From an uncultured Psychrobacter sp. (GTDB lineage Bacteria > Pseudomonadota > Gammaproteobacteria > Pseudomonadales > Moraxellaceae): 64,000 nucleotides of DNA. The DNA lies in assembly GCF_947495825.1 (NCBI RefSeq), contig NZ_CANMAH010000005.1, positions 62,001 through 126,000 of the forward strand. Reading direction: 5' to 3'. Each line of letters opens with the position of its first letter. Position 1 is the first letter of the stretch. The position numbers were made by a program, and so were the translations under genes. This document shows, piece after piece, positions 34,094-43,453 of the stretch. The notes beneath the pieces are model-generated. The model was not told the origin of the DNA and did not search any database. It was given only the letters and a program-made list of their open reading frames with translations.

Positions 34094-34540
34094 TTAGCTG
34101 TTTTTGCCACCCATAAGGCTGTTGGCCACCCAAGCAGGGCCAATCAATAAAAACTGTAAGTCTTCAAAAAACGATGGTTTTTTGCCTTCAATTTTGTGAC
34201 CGATAAACTGTCCAATCCAAGCGACAATAAAAACACCTGCCCAAATCTTAAAACCCCATGGCAGCAAGCTCATCACTGACAGACAAATAAGAATGAAAAT
34301 TCCCATCGCCATAAATAGTGGCGTAGAGAGTTGCATATAAAATAGTAATACCAAAGCACTAAGTACCAGAGTAAACCAGACTGAGAGCGACATTCCCATC
34401 CCTAAAAGGCTGACAAAGATAGTAGGAACGCAAAGCCAATGGATTTTCTTATTGACTAAGTTTTGGTGGCTGACAGAGTACTCAGTGAGCCATTGTTCGA
34501 GTGTGCGTTTGGACATACCTGTACGATTGATACGCGACAT
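34094..34540 (-). CDS. DUF962/Mpo1-like membrane protein
   Basis: A 148-residue protein with the family signature YSVSHQNLVNKKIHWLCVPTIFVSLLG near the N-terminus, four or five transmembrane helices and FIGHKIEGKKPSFFEDLQFLLIGPAW at the end. Yeast Mpo1, the characterised member, is an Fe(II)-dependent dioxygenase of 2-hydroxy fatty acids; the conserved His residues in SHQN, KKIHW and GHKIEG are present here. Whether the bacterial protein shares the reaction is unknown. AAGGAGG precedes the ATG. Confidence 0.87.
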   Translation of the reverse strand: MSRINRTGMSKRTLEQWLTEYSVSHQNLVNKKIHWLCVPTIFVSLLGMGMSLSVWFTLVLSALVLLFYMQLSTPLFMAMGIFILICLSVMSLLPWGFKIWAGVFIVAWIGQFIGHKIEGKKPSFFEDLQFLLIGPAWVANSLMGGKNS

Positions 34541-34712
34541 ACTAACCTCCTTGTTAGTGTTTGAGTGCTTACGAGTAGTTAAGTCTGTACTGAACCATCA
34601 GTTTTAACACTATTTATGACAATCTACCACATTATCAGTTAGACCATACAGTCATAAGGTCTTGTTTTGGTAGAAATATTTACTGTCCGTTTGTCTAGTA
34701 TTCTTGCTAGAC

Positions 34713-35456
34713 TCAGACTTCTAACGTGTTTTGTTCACTACGGTGCCACTCGTATAAGCCAATAAAAGCATTAACTTGATAGACCATGGTTTGAATGGCA
34801 AAGATATAGTTGCCAGACATCAGATTTACGATGAGCCAGACGAAGTTGACGATAATCCACAGCCACCAGTTAAATGAATAGCGCAAAATCATAGCCGCTT
34901 GCGCCGTAATAGACAGTACAAAAGCTAAGACGTTGATCCAAAAAAAGGAAATGATGCCCAAAAACTTGCTGTTATCATCTTCTACAACAGCATAGCCATA
35001 GCTTGCTAGTATGTCATTGACTGTCGGAAATAGGGCCAAACCAATGACAATAAATGTAGCAGTGATAAGCCATACCCACTTACTGGCCGACTTAGGTATC
35101 ATGTCACCATCAAGGTCGGTGTGCTTAGACCAATAAAACAACCCATAGACGTGGGTAAAAAAGTTAAATAATGGCGCGAGCATCAAACCTACTGCACCAG
35201 ACGTTGCTTGTACGACCACCTCACCAGCGGTCGCCGCCATACCAAGGCCATTACCCATGACGTTTTTGCGAAATGATAGCGACACCACGCATATTAAACC
35301 AATAAAAGAGACACTCAAATAAAACATATCGAGGGTCGTGTGTTCTGTAGTAAGCCAAAAGCCTGTAGATAGTGCAATCACGCCGCAAATGAACCAGACG
35401 ACAATCCATTGCATGGCCCATTTTCCAGTAATGTTGTCCAATAGCTGAATGCGCAT
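34713..35456 (-). CDS. pnuC: PnuC-family nicotinamide riboside transporter
   Basis: A 247-residue inner-membrane protein with about seven helices and the PnuC motif SFNWWLWIIVNFVWLIVNLMSG plus the C-terminal YQVNAFIGLYEWHRS. It imports nicotinamide riboside by facilitated diffusion. The NadR-like kinase/adenylyltransferase gene lies 89 bp upstream on the same strand, so uptake and conversion to NAD are encoded together and trapping by phosphorylation is likely. Confidence 0.9.
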   Translation of the reverse strand: MRIQLLDNITGKWAMQWIVVWFICGVIALSTGFWLTTEHTTLDMFYLSVSFIGLICVVSLSFRKNVMGNGLGMAATAGEVVVQATSGAVGLMLAPLFNFFTHVYGLFYWSKHTDLDGDMIPKSASKWVWLITATFIVIGLALFPTVNDILASYGYAVVEDDNSKFLGIISFFWINVLAFVLSITAQAAMILRYSFNWWLWIIVNFVWLIVNLMSGNYIFAIQTMVYQVNAFIGLYEWHRSEQNTLEV

Positions 35457-35545
35457 AACTTGTTTTCCTAAAAATGTATCAGTGAGATACTGATATAAGC
35501 AATATTATTATAAATGTGGTATTCGGAAGTTTTTGAATTTTTGGA

Positions 35546-36601
35546 CTACGATTTTGGTGTGTTCTTACCATAAATATAGTGATCGATAAATTTTAACGCT
35601 TGATGATAGCGGGCGTCATAATCGGGCTCATCAATTAGATGCGGTGCTATACTGTGCCGTGCAAATATATTGACAAGACGCTGCTCAAAACGTCCACGTG
35701 CATCAGGATCTCCCAGTGAGCGCATGCCATCGGCAACCCATGGCGTGTTGTTATCCAGCATAATCGTATGGTCTAAGCGAAACTCATCAATACAGGCAGT
35801 GACAAACGGGTGAGTGCGCCCTTCATATTCTTCACAAAACGCTTGTGTGGTCACAAAATCTGTATCAACAATAGTAACAGGAGCAGTTGCCGCAGCAGTA
35901 GCATCTCGGATAGCTTGTGCATGATCAAGCGCAATAGGCGCATAATCACTGTATTGTAGACCAACTTCACTACCGCCCAAGTCCGTCCCTACGTATAAGC
36001 GGCCCATCTCTAACGCAAAGCTTGCTCCATAATAGTTGGCAAGCTTATGGACTAAGGTCGTTTTTCCTGAGCTTTCACCGCCGACGATAGCGACCGTCTT
36101 TGTGTAATCACCGCGCGCTTGGGGATGAATCGTTGACCAATGTGCCACAGGGTCGCGGGCGATAGCATAAGAGTCAAACTCAGGCTGAAGCGTCGTCGTA
36201 ACCACTTTCATCGTCAGCTGCTCTTGAGTGTGACTTTGCGCTAAAGGGTGATTGTCTGCGACAAATAAAACCGCTTCTGCGGGTAAGTTGAGCGCAGCGA
36301 TTAAACGTTGCAGTCTGGCATTGCTGGCTGGGACATCAATCTTGATATCATCAAAGCTATCATGAAGTGGTAGCTCAATCTCGTGGGTTGTATGAATGTG
36401 AATAAAAGGCAAGTCAGCACAGGCCATTTGTAGCCAACGCGCTTTATCCTGCAGCGTAATAGTGAAGTTTGGATGCGGTGACGGGTGAGCGGTGATGACG
36501 ATGTGTAGAGACTTTGCTTGTCCTGCAGCGTCTAAAATACTACGCATTTGCCCTAAGTGTAGCGGTTCAAAGTGTCCAATTATCAAGCCATTATCATACA
36601 T
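35546..36601 (-). CDS. nadR: NadR-like NMN adenylyltransferase / ribosylnicotinamide kinase
   Basis: A 351-residue bifunctional enzyme: nucleotidyltransferase signature GHFEPLHLGQM (about 9-19) and, in the kinase half, the Walker A loop GGESSGKTT (174-182). It converts nicotinamide riboside to NMN and on to NAD. E. coli NadR has an extra N-terminal helix-turn-helix of about 60 residues; that domain is absent, so this protein is enzymatic only. ATG 36601 follows AGGA by 6 bases and begins MYDNGLIIG; an ATG 54 bases upstream has no ribosome binding site. Confidence 0.9.
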   Translation of the reverse strand: MYDNGLIIGHFEPLHLGQMRSILDAAGQAKSLHIVITAHPSPHPNFTITLQDKARWLQMACADLPFIHIHTTHEIELPLHDSFDDIKIDVPASNARLQRLIAALNLPAEAVLFVADNHPLAQSHTQEQLTMKVVTTTLQPEFDSYAIARDPVAHWSTIHPQARGDYTKTVAIVGGESSGKTTLVHKLANYYGASFALEMGRLYVGTDLGGSEVGLQYSDYAPIALDHAQAIRDATAAATAPVTIVDTDFVTTQAFCEEYEGRTHPFVTACIDEFRLDHTIMLDNNTPWVADGMRSLGDPDARGRFEQRLVNIFARHSIAPHLIDEPDYDARYHQALKFIDHYIYGKNTPKS

Positions 36602-37209
36602 ATTATTTCCTAAAAATCTCTCTAAAAGCGACTTATCAAATATTTTATTGCACAAATTTTTTATTTGTTATTTATCACGTGTTATGTGATGCAGAGTTTT
36701 ATTAAGTACAAACTATATAAAGCTTTTTACTTTGATACAGGTGCCTTATTGTAAACTACTGCTTGGTTTCTGTGAGTCCATTTAAATATTTTAGTACATT
36801 AAATGATAGGATTATTCAGGGTTAGCTGACTACCGTTTTAGACGAGAATTATTAGAGCAAACTGCCAGTAGAATAAGAGAAAGAAAAGCGCAACAAAGTG
36901 TCCGCTGAAACATTTTGAAATACTCTTTTAAAATCAGGTATTTAGATGAGATATGTGACAGATTAGAGCAAGTTTAAGTAGCATAAATTCACAAAGCATA
37001 CCTACACTACTAATAGTAGATAGGCAAAACATTGTTATAATCATCTTAAGTTAAAAAGAACAAAAAATGCGTAAACAAAAATTATTAGAATATTTTTTAA
37101 AAGTCGATTTGATAATGGTTTAGATTTCTAATAAGCATCCATATAATAGTAGTTAAGTATTTTATAATAATAATATTAATCAGAAGTAACTGAAGAAGAG
37201 GTATGAGTT
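36602..37209. other. 608-bp AT-rich intergenic region, nothing recognisable
   Basis: No convincing gene, RNA or repeat is visible. It holds the promoter side of nadR-pnuC and of the PspC gene. The only open frames are very short or are shadows on the minus strand. Confidence 0.5.
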
Positions 37210-37422
37210 TTGGGTAAATTAACAAAATTACATCGTTCACAAAACAGTCGCATGATTGCTGGCGTGATGGGAGGCATTGCAGAGTATGTAGGTTGGTCAC
37301 CAACTTGGGTACGCCTTTTATTTGTAATCATCTCTACGCTGAGTGCAGCAGTACCTGGCATATTGATTTATATTGTATTATGGATTGTCATGCCGAAAGC
37401 TTCTCCTCAGTCTTATCGGTAA
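37210..37422 (+). CDS. PspC-domain small membrane protein
   Basis: A 70-residue protein: basic start LHRSQNSRMIAGVMGGIAEYVGWSPTWVRLLFVI followed by a hydrophobic helix ending in LWIVMPKA, the PspC pattern. PspC proteins are linked to envelope (phage-shock) stress, but no pspA or pspB is nearby. The start is TTG, with AGAGG 8 bases upstream; the ATG at 37203 is out of frame. It is monocistronic, with a terminator about 150 bp downstream. Confidence 0.87.
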   Translation: MGKLTKLHRSQNSRMIAGVMGGIAEYVGWSPTWVRLLFVIISTLSAAVPGILIYIVLWIVMPKASPQSYR

Positions 37423-37842
37423 GATAACTAACCAACCCACTAATATACAGTCAGTTGTACAGTAATATTAAAGCTAATAAATTACAATAATAATAAAAAT
37501 ACCACGCTATAAACGTAGCTCATAAGATATAGAAGGCTTAAATATAATTAGTAGCTACACAGTTTTCCTCCTGCCCAGATGTTAACTCATCTGGGTATTT
37601 TTTTGTTGTACGGTTTTATATCCTATAATAATTATGGCGTCTGTGATTATCTAGATATCCTCTTATTATTCGACACAACTTACTAGTATGATAAATTTAG
37701 TTGCTGTAAATATGGATAAAATATCTGTTTTTTAGTAAGGTGAGCAGGCAAATAGATATGTAGCCAGAGGCGCTACACGAACAGTGAGTATAGATGTTTA
37801 TCACGTTCGGTCTAACCTTCTTAATTCCATAGTGATTTTCTT
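37423..37842. other. 420-bp gap between PspC and glyQ
   Basis: Contains the PspC terminator and the glyQS promoter side. I looked for a glycine riboswitch or T-box leader before glyQ and saw none. Confidence 0.5.
37574..37605 (+). terminator. Intrinsic terminator downstream of the PspC gene
   Basis: CCCAGATG-TTAACT-CATCTGGG followed by TATTTTTTT. Confidence 0.88.
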
Positions 37843-38841
37843 ATGAATTCTCAACCGATGACTTTTCAAGACTTAATCTTAACCTTACAGAATTATTGGG
37901 CTGATAAAGGCTGCGTAGTATTGCAGCCTTATGATATAGAAGTTGGCGCGGGTACTTTTCATACCGCGACTTTTTTGCGCTCGCTTGGTCCTGAGCGCTG
38001 GAACGCCGCTTACGTTCAGCCGTCGCGTCGCCCAACAGACGGCCGCTATGGTGATAACCCCAACCGTTTGCAGCATTATTATCAGTTTCAAGTAGTGCTA
38101 AAACCTAACCCGCCCAATATCCAAGAGTTGTATTTGGATTCACTACGTGCCATCGGTATCGATCCATTAGTACATGACGTACGTTTCGTTGAAGATAACT
38201 GGGAATCACCTACGCTTGGTGCGTGGGGTCTTGGTTGGGAGATTTGGCTCAACGGTATGGAGGTGACACAGTTTACTTATTTCCAGCAAGTTGGCGGCAT
38301 TGAATGCTTTCCAGTCACAGGCGAGATTACTTACGGTCTTGAGCGCCTAGCAATGTATGTACAAGGCGTCGATAGCGTTTATGATTTGGTTTGGGCAGAT
38401 GGTGAGTTTGGCCGTGTCACCTATGGTGATGTCTTTCATCAAAACGAAGTTGAGCAGTCCACTTATAATTTTGAGCATGCTGATGTGCCAAAAATGGGCG
38501 AGTTTTTTGACTTTTATGAAGCACAAGCAGATAAATTGGTTGCCGAAGGCTTACCACTACCAGCGTACGAGATGGTGCTAAAAGCTTCGCACGCCTTTAA
38601 CTTACTGGACGCTCGCGGTGCTATTTCGGTCACTGAACGTCAGCGCTTTATTTTACGTGTGCGTACCTTAGCACGCAAAGTGGCTTTTAGTTATGTCGAA
38701 GCACGTGCCAAGCTTGGTTTTCCATTGGCAGATGACGACCATCGACAAGCAGCGCTTGATAAGTATTTGCCAAAGGATGAGACTGAGACGGCAACTGAAA
38801 CTAAAGAATCAAACAAAAACCAATCAACTGATAATAAATAG
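37843..38841 (+). CDS. glyQ: Glycyl-tRNA synthetase alpha subunit
   Basis: A 332-residue catalytic subunit of the tetrameric bacterial Gly[35 protein letters not shown] begins it, with motif 2-type [25 protein letters not shown] and motif 3-type [13 protein letters not shown] all present. It is longer than the usual ~300 residues because of a polar, Thr/Glu/Lys-rich tail after residue 310 ([22 protein letters not shown] at the end), probably disordered. glyS starts 10 bases after its stop. Confidence 0.97.
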   Translation: MNSQPMTFQDLILTLQNYWADKGCVVLQPYDIEVGAGTFHTATFLRSLGPERWNAAYVQPSRRPTDGRYGDNPNRLQHYYQFQVVLKPNPPNIQELYLDSLRAIGIDPLVHDVRFVEDNWESPTLGAWGLGWEIWLNGMEVTQFTYFQQVGGIECFPVTGEITYGLERLAMYVQGVDSVYDLVWADGEFGRVTYGDVFHQNEVEQSTYNFEHADVPKMGEFFDFYEAQADKLVAEGLPLPAYEMVLKASHAFNLLDARGAISVTERQRFILRVRTLARKVAFSYVEARAKLGFPLADDDHRQAALDKYLPKDETETATETKESNKNQSTDNK

Positions 38842-38850
38842 GAGCATCCC

Positions 38851-40944
38851 ATGAGTACTATTCTATTTGAATTGGGGTGTGAAGAGCTACCTCCAAAAAG
38901 CCTAAAACCTTTACGCGATGCCTTAGAGAGCAGTGTCAAAGAACAGCTGAATGAAGCTAATATTAGCTTTGATAGTATCAAAGCCTTTGCCGCACCGCGC
39001 CGTTTGGCGATTCAGATTGAAGGGATTGCAGATAAGCAACCTGATCGCACGGAACAAAAACGTGGCCCTGCGATTAAAGCGGCATTCGATGCCGATGGCA
39101 ACCCTACGCGCGCGGCGATGGGATTTGCCAAAGGCTTGGGCATAGATGCCAGCGAGCTTATCACTATCAATACCGACAAAGGTGATTATGTCGGCTACGA
39201 GCAGACCATTCAAGGTCAAGCGACCACCGAGCTGCTACCGAGCATCTTTCAGACGGCATTAGACAATCTGCCGATTGCCAAACGCATGCGCTCAGGTAGT
39301 AGCCGTGATGAGTTTGTGCGTCCAGTACAGTGGGCGGTATTGATGCAAGATGATGCTGTCATTGATGCCACTATCCAAGGACATCAAACCGGCACGCAAA
39401 CTCGCGGTCATCGCTTCCATAGTCCTGATTATCATAACATTGCTCATGCCAATGATTATGAGCAGCTCCTTACTGACCTAAAAGTCGTGGCTGATTTTGA
39501 TAAGCGTCAAATGCTCATCAAAAATCAAGTCAAAGCACTAGCTGATGAAGTCAATGCTAATGCCATCGTGCCGCAAGACTTGCTTGATGAAGTGACCGCA
39601 CTGGTTGATTTTCCGATTGCGCTACGAGCTGACTTTGAATCGCGCTTTTTGCAAGTGCCGCAAGAGGCGCTAATCTCCACCATGCAAGCGGATCAAAAGT
39701 ATTTTTGCTTAACCGATAAAGAAGGTAAACTGCAACCGTACTTTATTTTTATCACCAATATTGAGTCAAAAGATCCCAATCAAATTATTGAAGGTAATGA
39801 GAAGGTCGTACGTCCGCGCTTGGCTGATGCCGAGTTTTTCTTCTTGCAAGATCAAAAGCAGCCATTGTTTGCGCTAACTGAAAGTCTAAAAACCCGTGTT
39901 TTCCAAGATAAGCTGGGTACCATTTGGGAAAAATCTGAGCGTATTGCCAAGCTTGCCGCTTTTATCGCTACCTTAATGCAGCAGCAAGGCCATGACATTG
40001 AAGTTGATAACACAGTGCGTGCTGCTATCTTGTCCAAAGCGGATCTAGCAAGCTCGCTGGTCGGTGAGTATCCTGAGTTGCAAGGTATCGCAGGTACTTA
40101 TTATGCGCGTCTAAATGATGAGCCAGAAGCCGTTGCCGCCAGCCTACAAGAGCAGTATTTACCTAAGTTTAGCGGTGATGTATTGCCGCAGACGCCGATT
40201 GGTATTTGTCTGGCATTGGCTGATCGTTTGGATACGCTCGTTGGTATCTTTGCGATAGACCAAGCGCCAACAGGTTCAAAAGATCCGTTTAGCCTGCGCC
40301 GCTCTGCTATTGGTATTTTGCGTATCTTGATCGAAAAACAGCTACCGATTAACTTGGTGGCTTTGGTTGAGCAAGCGATTAAAGGCTACAGCACAAGCGA
40401 TGGTAGCAAAATTGCTAAGATGGGCGATACCTTCACTCAAGTAATGGCGTTTTTGAATTCGCGTTATCGAGCAATGTATACAGAACAAGGCGTCAGCGTC
40501 GATACCATCCAAGCTGTGCAAGCGATCAACCCGCATATGCCGCTGGATTTTGATCAGCGTATTCGCGCGGTACAAGCATTTAGTGAATTACCACAAGCTG
40601 AAAAGCTGGCTGATTCGAACAAGCGCGTGGCGAATATTTTAGCCAAATCAGAAGTAACGGTCGCTGACAAAGTCGATGAGGGATTGCTAACTGAGGCTGC
40701 CGAGCAAGCACTATATCAAGCGGTGCAGCAAGCCCAACGCGACGTTGCGCCACTGCTTGAAGCCGCTGACTACACCCAAGTATTGCAAACGTTGGCCCGC
40801 CTCGATGCGCCTTTGATGCAGTTTTTCGATCATGTCATGGTCAATAGTGAAGATGCAGCATTAAAGAACAACCGCTTAGCATTGCTAAAGCAAGTACGAG
40901 CGCTGTTTTTAACGGTTGCTGATATCAGTGAGTTGCAACTGTAA
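38851..40944 (+). CDS. glyS: Glycyl-tRNA synthetase beta subunit
   Basis: A 697-residue subunit for tRNA recognition in GlyRS. It starts STILFELGCEELPPKSLKPL, the family signature, and contains FEIGTEELP-like and KRMRSGSSRDEFVRPVQWAVLM motifs and the C-terminal DALR-type anticodon-binding region. Good AGGAG before the ATG. It forms an operon with glyQ and is followed by a terminator. Confidence 0.97.
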   Translation: MSTILFELGCEELPPKSLKPLRDALESSVKEQLNEANISFDSIKAFAAPRRLAIQIEGIADKQPDRTEQKRGPAIKAAFDADGNPTRAAMGFAKGLGIDASELITINTDKGDYVGYEQTIQGQATTELLPSIFQTALDNLPIAKRMRSGSSRDEFVRPVQWAVLMQDDAVIDATIQGHQTGTQTRGHRFHSPDYHNIAHANDYEQLLTDLKVVADFDKRQMLIKNQVKALADEVNANAIVPQDLLDEVTALVDFPIALRADFESRFLQVPQEALISTMQADQKYFCLTDKEGKLQPYFIFITNIESKDPNQIIEGNEKVVRPRLADAEFFFLQDQKQPLFALTESLKTRVFQDKLGTIWEKSERIAKLAAFIATLMQQQGHDIEVDNTVRAAILSKADLASSLVGEYPELQGIAGTYYARLNDEPEAVAASLQEQYLPKFSGDVLPQTPIGICLALADRLDTLVGIFAIDQAPTGSKDPFSLRRSAIGILRILIEKQLPINLVALVEQAIKGYSTSDGSKIAKMGDTFTQVMAFLNSRYRAMYTEQGVSVDTIQAVQAINPHMPLDFDQRIRAVQAFSELPQAEKLADSNKRVANILAKSEVTVADKVDEGLLTEAAEQALYQAVQQAQRDVAPLLEAADYTQVLQTLARLDAPLMQFFDHVMVNSEDAALKNNRLALLKQVRALFLTVADISELQL

Positions 40945-40997
40945 CCCTGTTGTTTAAGCTCTCTTAAGTTATTTTTGCAAAATAGAACACTGAGAAT

Positions 40998-41030
40998 AAA
41001 AAAACTGACTTATTACAGTCAGTTTTTTTA
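40998..41030 (+). terminator. Intrinsic terminator of glyQS
   Basis: AAAAAACTGACT-TATTAC-AGTCAGTTTTTTT; stem of at least 11 bp. Confidence 0.92.
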
Positions 41031-41187
41031 TGATTCATCAAAAGATATTGTTAAAAGTGTTTTTGCGCTTGGTAATAATGAAACAGACAGTAAACAGACA
41101 GAGCAATGATTGTGCTTATAGCTCGATTTACAGTACACTTTATATCGTATCTATTACTATAGTACACAAACTATTGATCTAAGGAGC

Positions 41188-41490
41188 ATGACCGTGGCGG
41201 CTGCTATTATTATCATCATTCTTATTTGGGTCTCGATGTGGGGATTTTATAAATTTATGTACCCACGAGCGCCCAAAAGTATGATGCCGCAAGAAGGCGA
41301 TGTAACCACACCGCGCAATTGCGATTTTTGTGGACACAGTCTAGCCGAATATCGCGGCGTTCTTGAAAGCTCGCCTAACTTAGCTACAGATAGTGATAGC
41401 CATACTGTAGCCAATAAAGAGCTATTTTTTTGCAACTATGAGCATCAAACAGACTTTCATGCCGGTAAAAGTTATCAGCCAAGAGGGTAG
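41188..41490 (+). CDS. Small membrane-anchored CxxC protein of unknown function
   Basis: A 100-residue protein with one N-terminal transmembrane helix (about 3-24, very Ile-rich) followed by a soluble tail. The tail has C45-xx-C48 in NCDFCGHSLAEYRG and a later FFCNYEHQTDFHAGK with Cys and His, which together could form a zinc-ribbon-like or metal site. I do not recognise a named family. AAGGAG precedes the ATG by 4 bases, so it is very probably translated. It lies 16 bp from the 3' end of the convergent zapA gene. Confidence 0.72.
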   Translation: MTVAAAIIIIILIWVSMWGFYKFMYPRAPKSMMPQEGDVTTPRNCDFCGHSLAEYRGVLESSPNLATDSDSHTVANKELFFCNYEHQTDFHAGKSYQPRG

Positions 41491-41506
41491 CCTGCTATTT
41501 ATAGAT

Positions 41507-41965
41507 TTACAAAATAGATTGTGCATCCTTCATTATTTTGCTGAGTAACGCTTCTGCTTTTTTAGACGCTTGTGCCGTTTCTTCATCTGATTTTTTATGC
41601 GTATGGATTTTTTCATAAAGGTTTAAGCAGCATAATACTAGTAAGTTCTCTTGACTTAAATTCGGTGCATCCTTTTTGATGTTAAGCAAAAAGTCATTGA
41701 TATAGTATACCGCTGAGCGTAACTCTGCTTCTTCATCTGCTGGACAATAAATCTGATAGGTTACTCCAGCAATAACGATGTCAACTTTTTTCATTTGTGG
41801 TTCAGACGTCGCAGGTTTTGCGCTCATATTAGAGTCAGAGCTACTAGAAACTGGATTATCAGAAGTCAAGCTTGCATTGTCAGTGCGGCTATTTGATTCT
41901 TCATTTTGGTTCTGCTGAGGTTGCAGTTTGTCTTTTTGAGTGGCGTTGCTATTGTTATCAGTCAT
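41507..41965 (-). CDS. zapA: Cell division protein ZapA
   Basis: A 152-residue protein whose C-terminal 100 residues match ZapA, the FtsZ-ring bundling factor: KKVDIVIAGVTYQIYCPADEEAELRSAVYYINDFLLNIK followed by a coiled-coil helix with LLVLCCLNLYEKIH. The first 50 residues are an Asn/Ser/Gln-rich disordered extension not seen in E. coli ZapA (109 residues). ATG 41965 was chosen with GGGA 6 bases upstream; a GTG at 41977 is the alternative. It is downstream of a coiled-coil gene on the same strand, which is the common pairing. Confidence 0.87.
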   Translation of the reverse strand: MTDNNSNATQKDKLQPQQNQNEESNSRTDNASLTSDNPVSSSSDSNMSAKPATSEPQMKKVDIVIAGVTYQIYCPADEEAELRSAVYYINDFLLNIKKDAPNLSQENLLVLCCLNLYEKIHTHKKSDEETAQASKKAEALLSKIMKDAQSIL

Positions 41966-42073
41966 AAAGGATCCCACAAGTTAACGTCGTTAGAATAGTA
42001 TTATTGGCGCGGACATCATCAATACATGACGCACCGCAGCATCATTTAATTAAAGCATGTATGCAAAGTGTAC

Positions 42074-42514
42074 TTAGCCTTCCATCTGATCAATACGCGT
42101 CAATCGTTTTAGTACGACCTGCGTACGTTCGGCAGCGAGCTGGTTTTTTTCTTGCAAATCATGGTTTTGTTTTTTGATATCGCTATTTTGTTGCTTAAGT
42201 TCATTGTTTTGCTGTTGTAGCTCATTATTCTTACGCTGCAACTCATTTATCTGTTTATGCAATTGGTCCTGTTCTTCGCCAATCATATGGTGTGCTTCAG
42301 CTAAGCTTTGATAGCGTTTATCCAGATCGCCCAATTGTTTTTTGGCATTGTCATTTTCAGTTTTAAAGCTATTTAGCTGCGTTTTGAGCGCTGCTAATTC
42401 TTTAGGGTCGCTATTGGGCTTTTGTTTGAGGCTGCTAAGTTCGCTACTGACGAGCTGATACTGTTTTTTTATATCGAGTATCATTTTTTCTAAGGTTTTG
42501 AGTTGATCATACAT
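42074..42514 (-). CDS. Coiled-coil protein (ZapB/TIGR02449-like partner of ZapA)
   Basis: A 146-residue almost entirely coiled-coil protein with Gln/Asn/Lys heptads: ELSSLKQ, LKTQLNSFKTENDNAKKQLG and a repeated QQNNELKQQNSDIKKQNHDLQ region. In Pseudomonas and relatives a short coiled-coil gene of the TIGR02449 type lies between the UPF0149 gene and zapA; the position here is the same. A ZapB-like divisome partner is the best guess, but the homology is not demonstrable because such sequences are of low complexity. Confidence 0.68.
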   Translation of the reverse strand: MYDQLKTLEKMILDIKKQYQLVSSELSSLKQKPNSDPKELAALKTQLNSFKTENDNAKKQLGDLDKRYQSLAEAHHMIGEEQDQLHKQINELQRKNNELQQQNNELKQQNSDIKKQNHDLQEKNQLAAERTQVVLKRLTRIDQMEG

Positions 42515-42726
42515 AGTCAGTTTTTATCCTTAACAAGTGATGCGTGGAGGAATTTTCTTCGTTACGTTTAATAATGCCATAGGTGACCGCATAATATCTA
42601 TATCAACAAAGTAATTGCACGTATTGTGCTTCGTTTTTTGCTTTTATGGGCTGTAATCTTATAAATAGTATGAAGTTACAGCTATCTTAAATTAATAAGT
42701 ACTAACTAATTGATAGGACAATTGTT

Positions 42727-43380
42727 ATGAATGACAATATCTCAGGCTGGAATACTTGGTCAAATACGATTGGAGATTGGACTGATGTCAGTATTAGCGA
42801 GCTACACGGCTTGATGACTGGTTTGATGACAGCTTGCAATGCTCCTAGTGAGCAAGAATGGGCGACTGTCCTTGCAGAGCTGAGTTTTGCACCATTGCCA
42901 GAGGCAGCGCTAACCTTGTTGACAGAAGAGGGCGAAGATACGGTATTTCAGCTAAAAGATAAAGACGATGCCTATGCATATATGCCATTAGTGCCTGATG
43001 ATGAACACAGTTTATACGAACGTGTCATGGCTTTGAAACAGTGGGCAAATGGTTTTATGACAGGTTTTGGGATTACTGATTGTAGTCTGAGTGCTGAAGA
43101 AAACGAGATGCTCTCAGATTTGGCCAAAATTGGGGCTATTCGTCTAGAAGAAGATGAAGAGTATGAGGGCGGTGAAGAGTCCTATCTTTATATTTATGAG
43201 TTTGCGCGTATGATACCTGTAAGCTTTGCTACCCGTAAACGTAAACCAGTTAAAGAGTTAGCACTGATCTCAGGTTTGGCTATAGATGCTAAAACGACAA
43301 AAGAGCTACAAGCAGAAGGTAAGTTGCCAAAGCCTATGCCGCCTGTGCTCAATGTTATGAACCAAAACAATCCATCATAA
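42727..43380 (+). CDS. UPF0149 (YgfB/YecA)-family protein
   Basis: A 217-residue helical protein with the UPF0149 pattern: SELHGLMTGLMTACNAPSEQEW at the start and LKQWANGFMTGFGITDCSLSAEENEMLSDLAKI in the middle, the LxxWxxGFLxG motif. In Pseudomonas YgfB affects ampD expression; the family's general function is not settled. It is divergent from the coiled-coil gene and zapA, the usual arrangement. It has a separate ribosome binding site (GATAGGACAATTGTT). Confidence 0.9.
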   Translation: MNDNISGWNTWSNTIGDWTDVSISELHGLMTGLMTACNAPSEQEWATVLAELSFAPLPEAALTLLTEEGEDTVFQLKDKDDAYAYMPLVPDDEHSLYERVMALKQWANGFMTGFGITDCSLSAEENEMLSDLAKIGAIRLEEDEEYEGGEESYLYIYEFARMIPVSFATRKRKPVKELALISGLAIDAKTTKELQAEGKLPKPMPPVLNVMNQNNPS

Positions 43381-43453
43381 GTGTTTTGCTGTCTATAATG
43401 CCAAGTAGCATAGGGATGTTGATTTGCCGTAAGATGATAAAAGGGAGACTGTA

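Noticed and set aside
37423-37842. Glycine riboswitch or T-box before glyQ
   Set aside because: No tandem aptamer or T-box core is visible; the only hairpin is the PspC terminator.
41978-42073. 6S RNA next to zapA
   Set aside because: The gap of 96 bp is too short for the roughly 180-nt RNA and shows no long imperfect hairpin.
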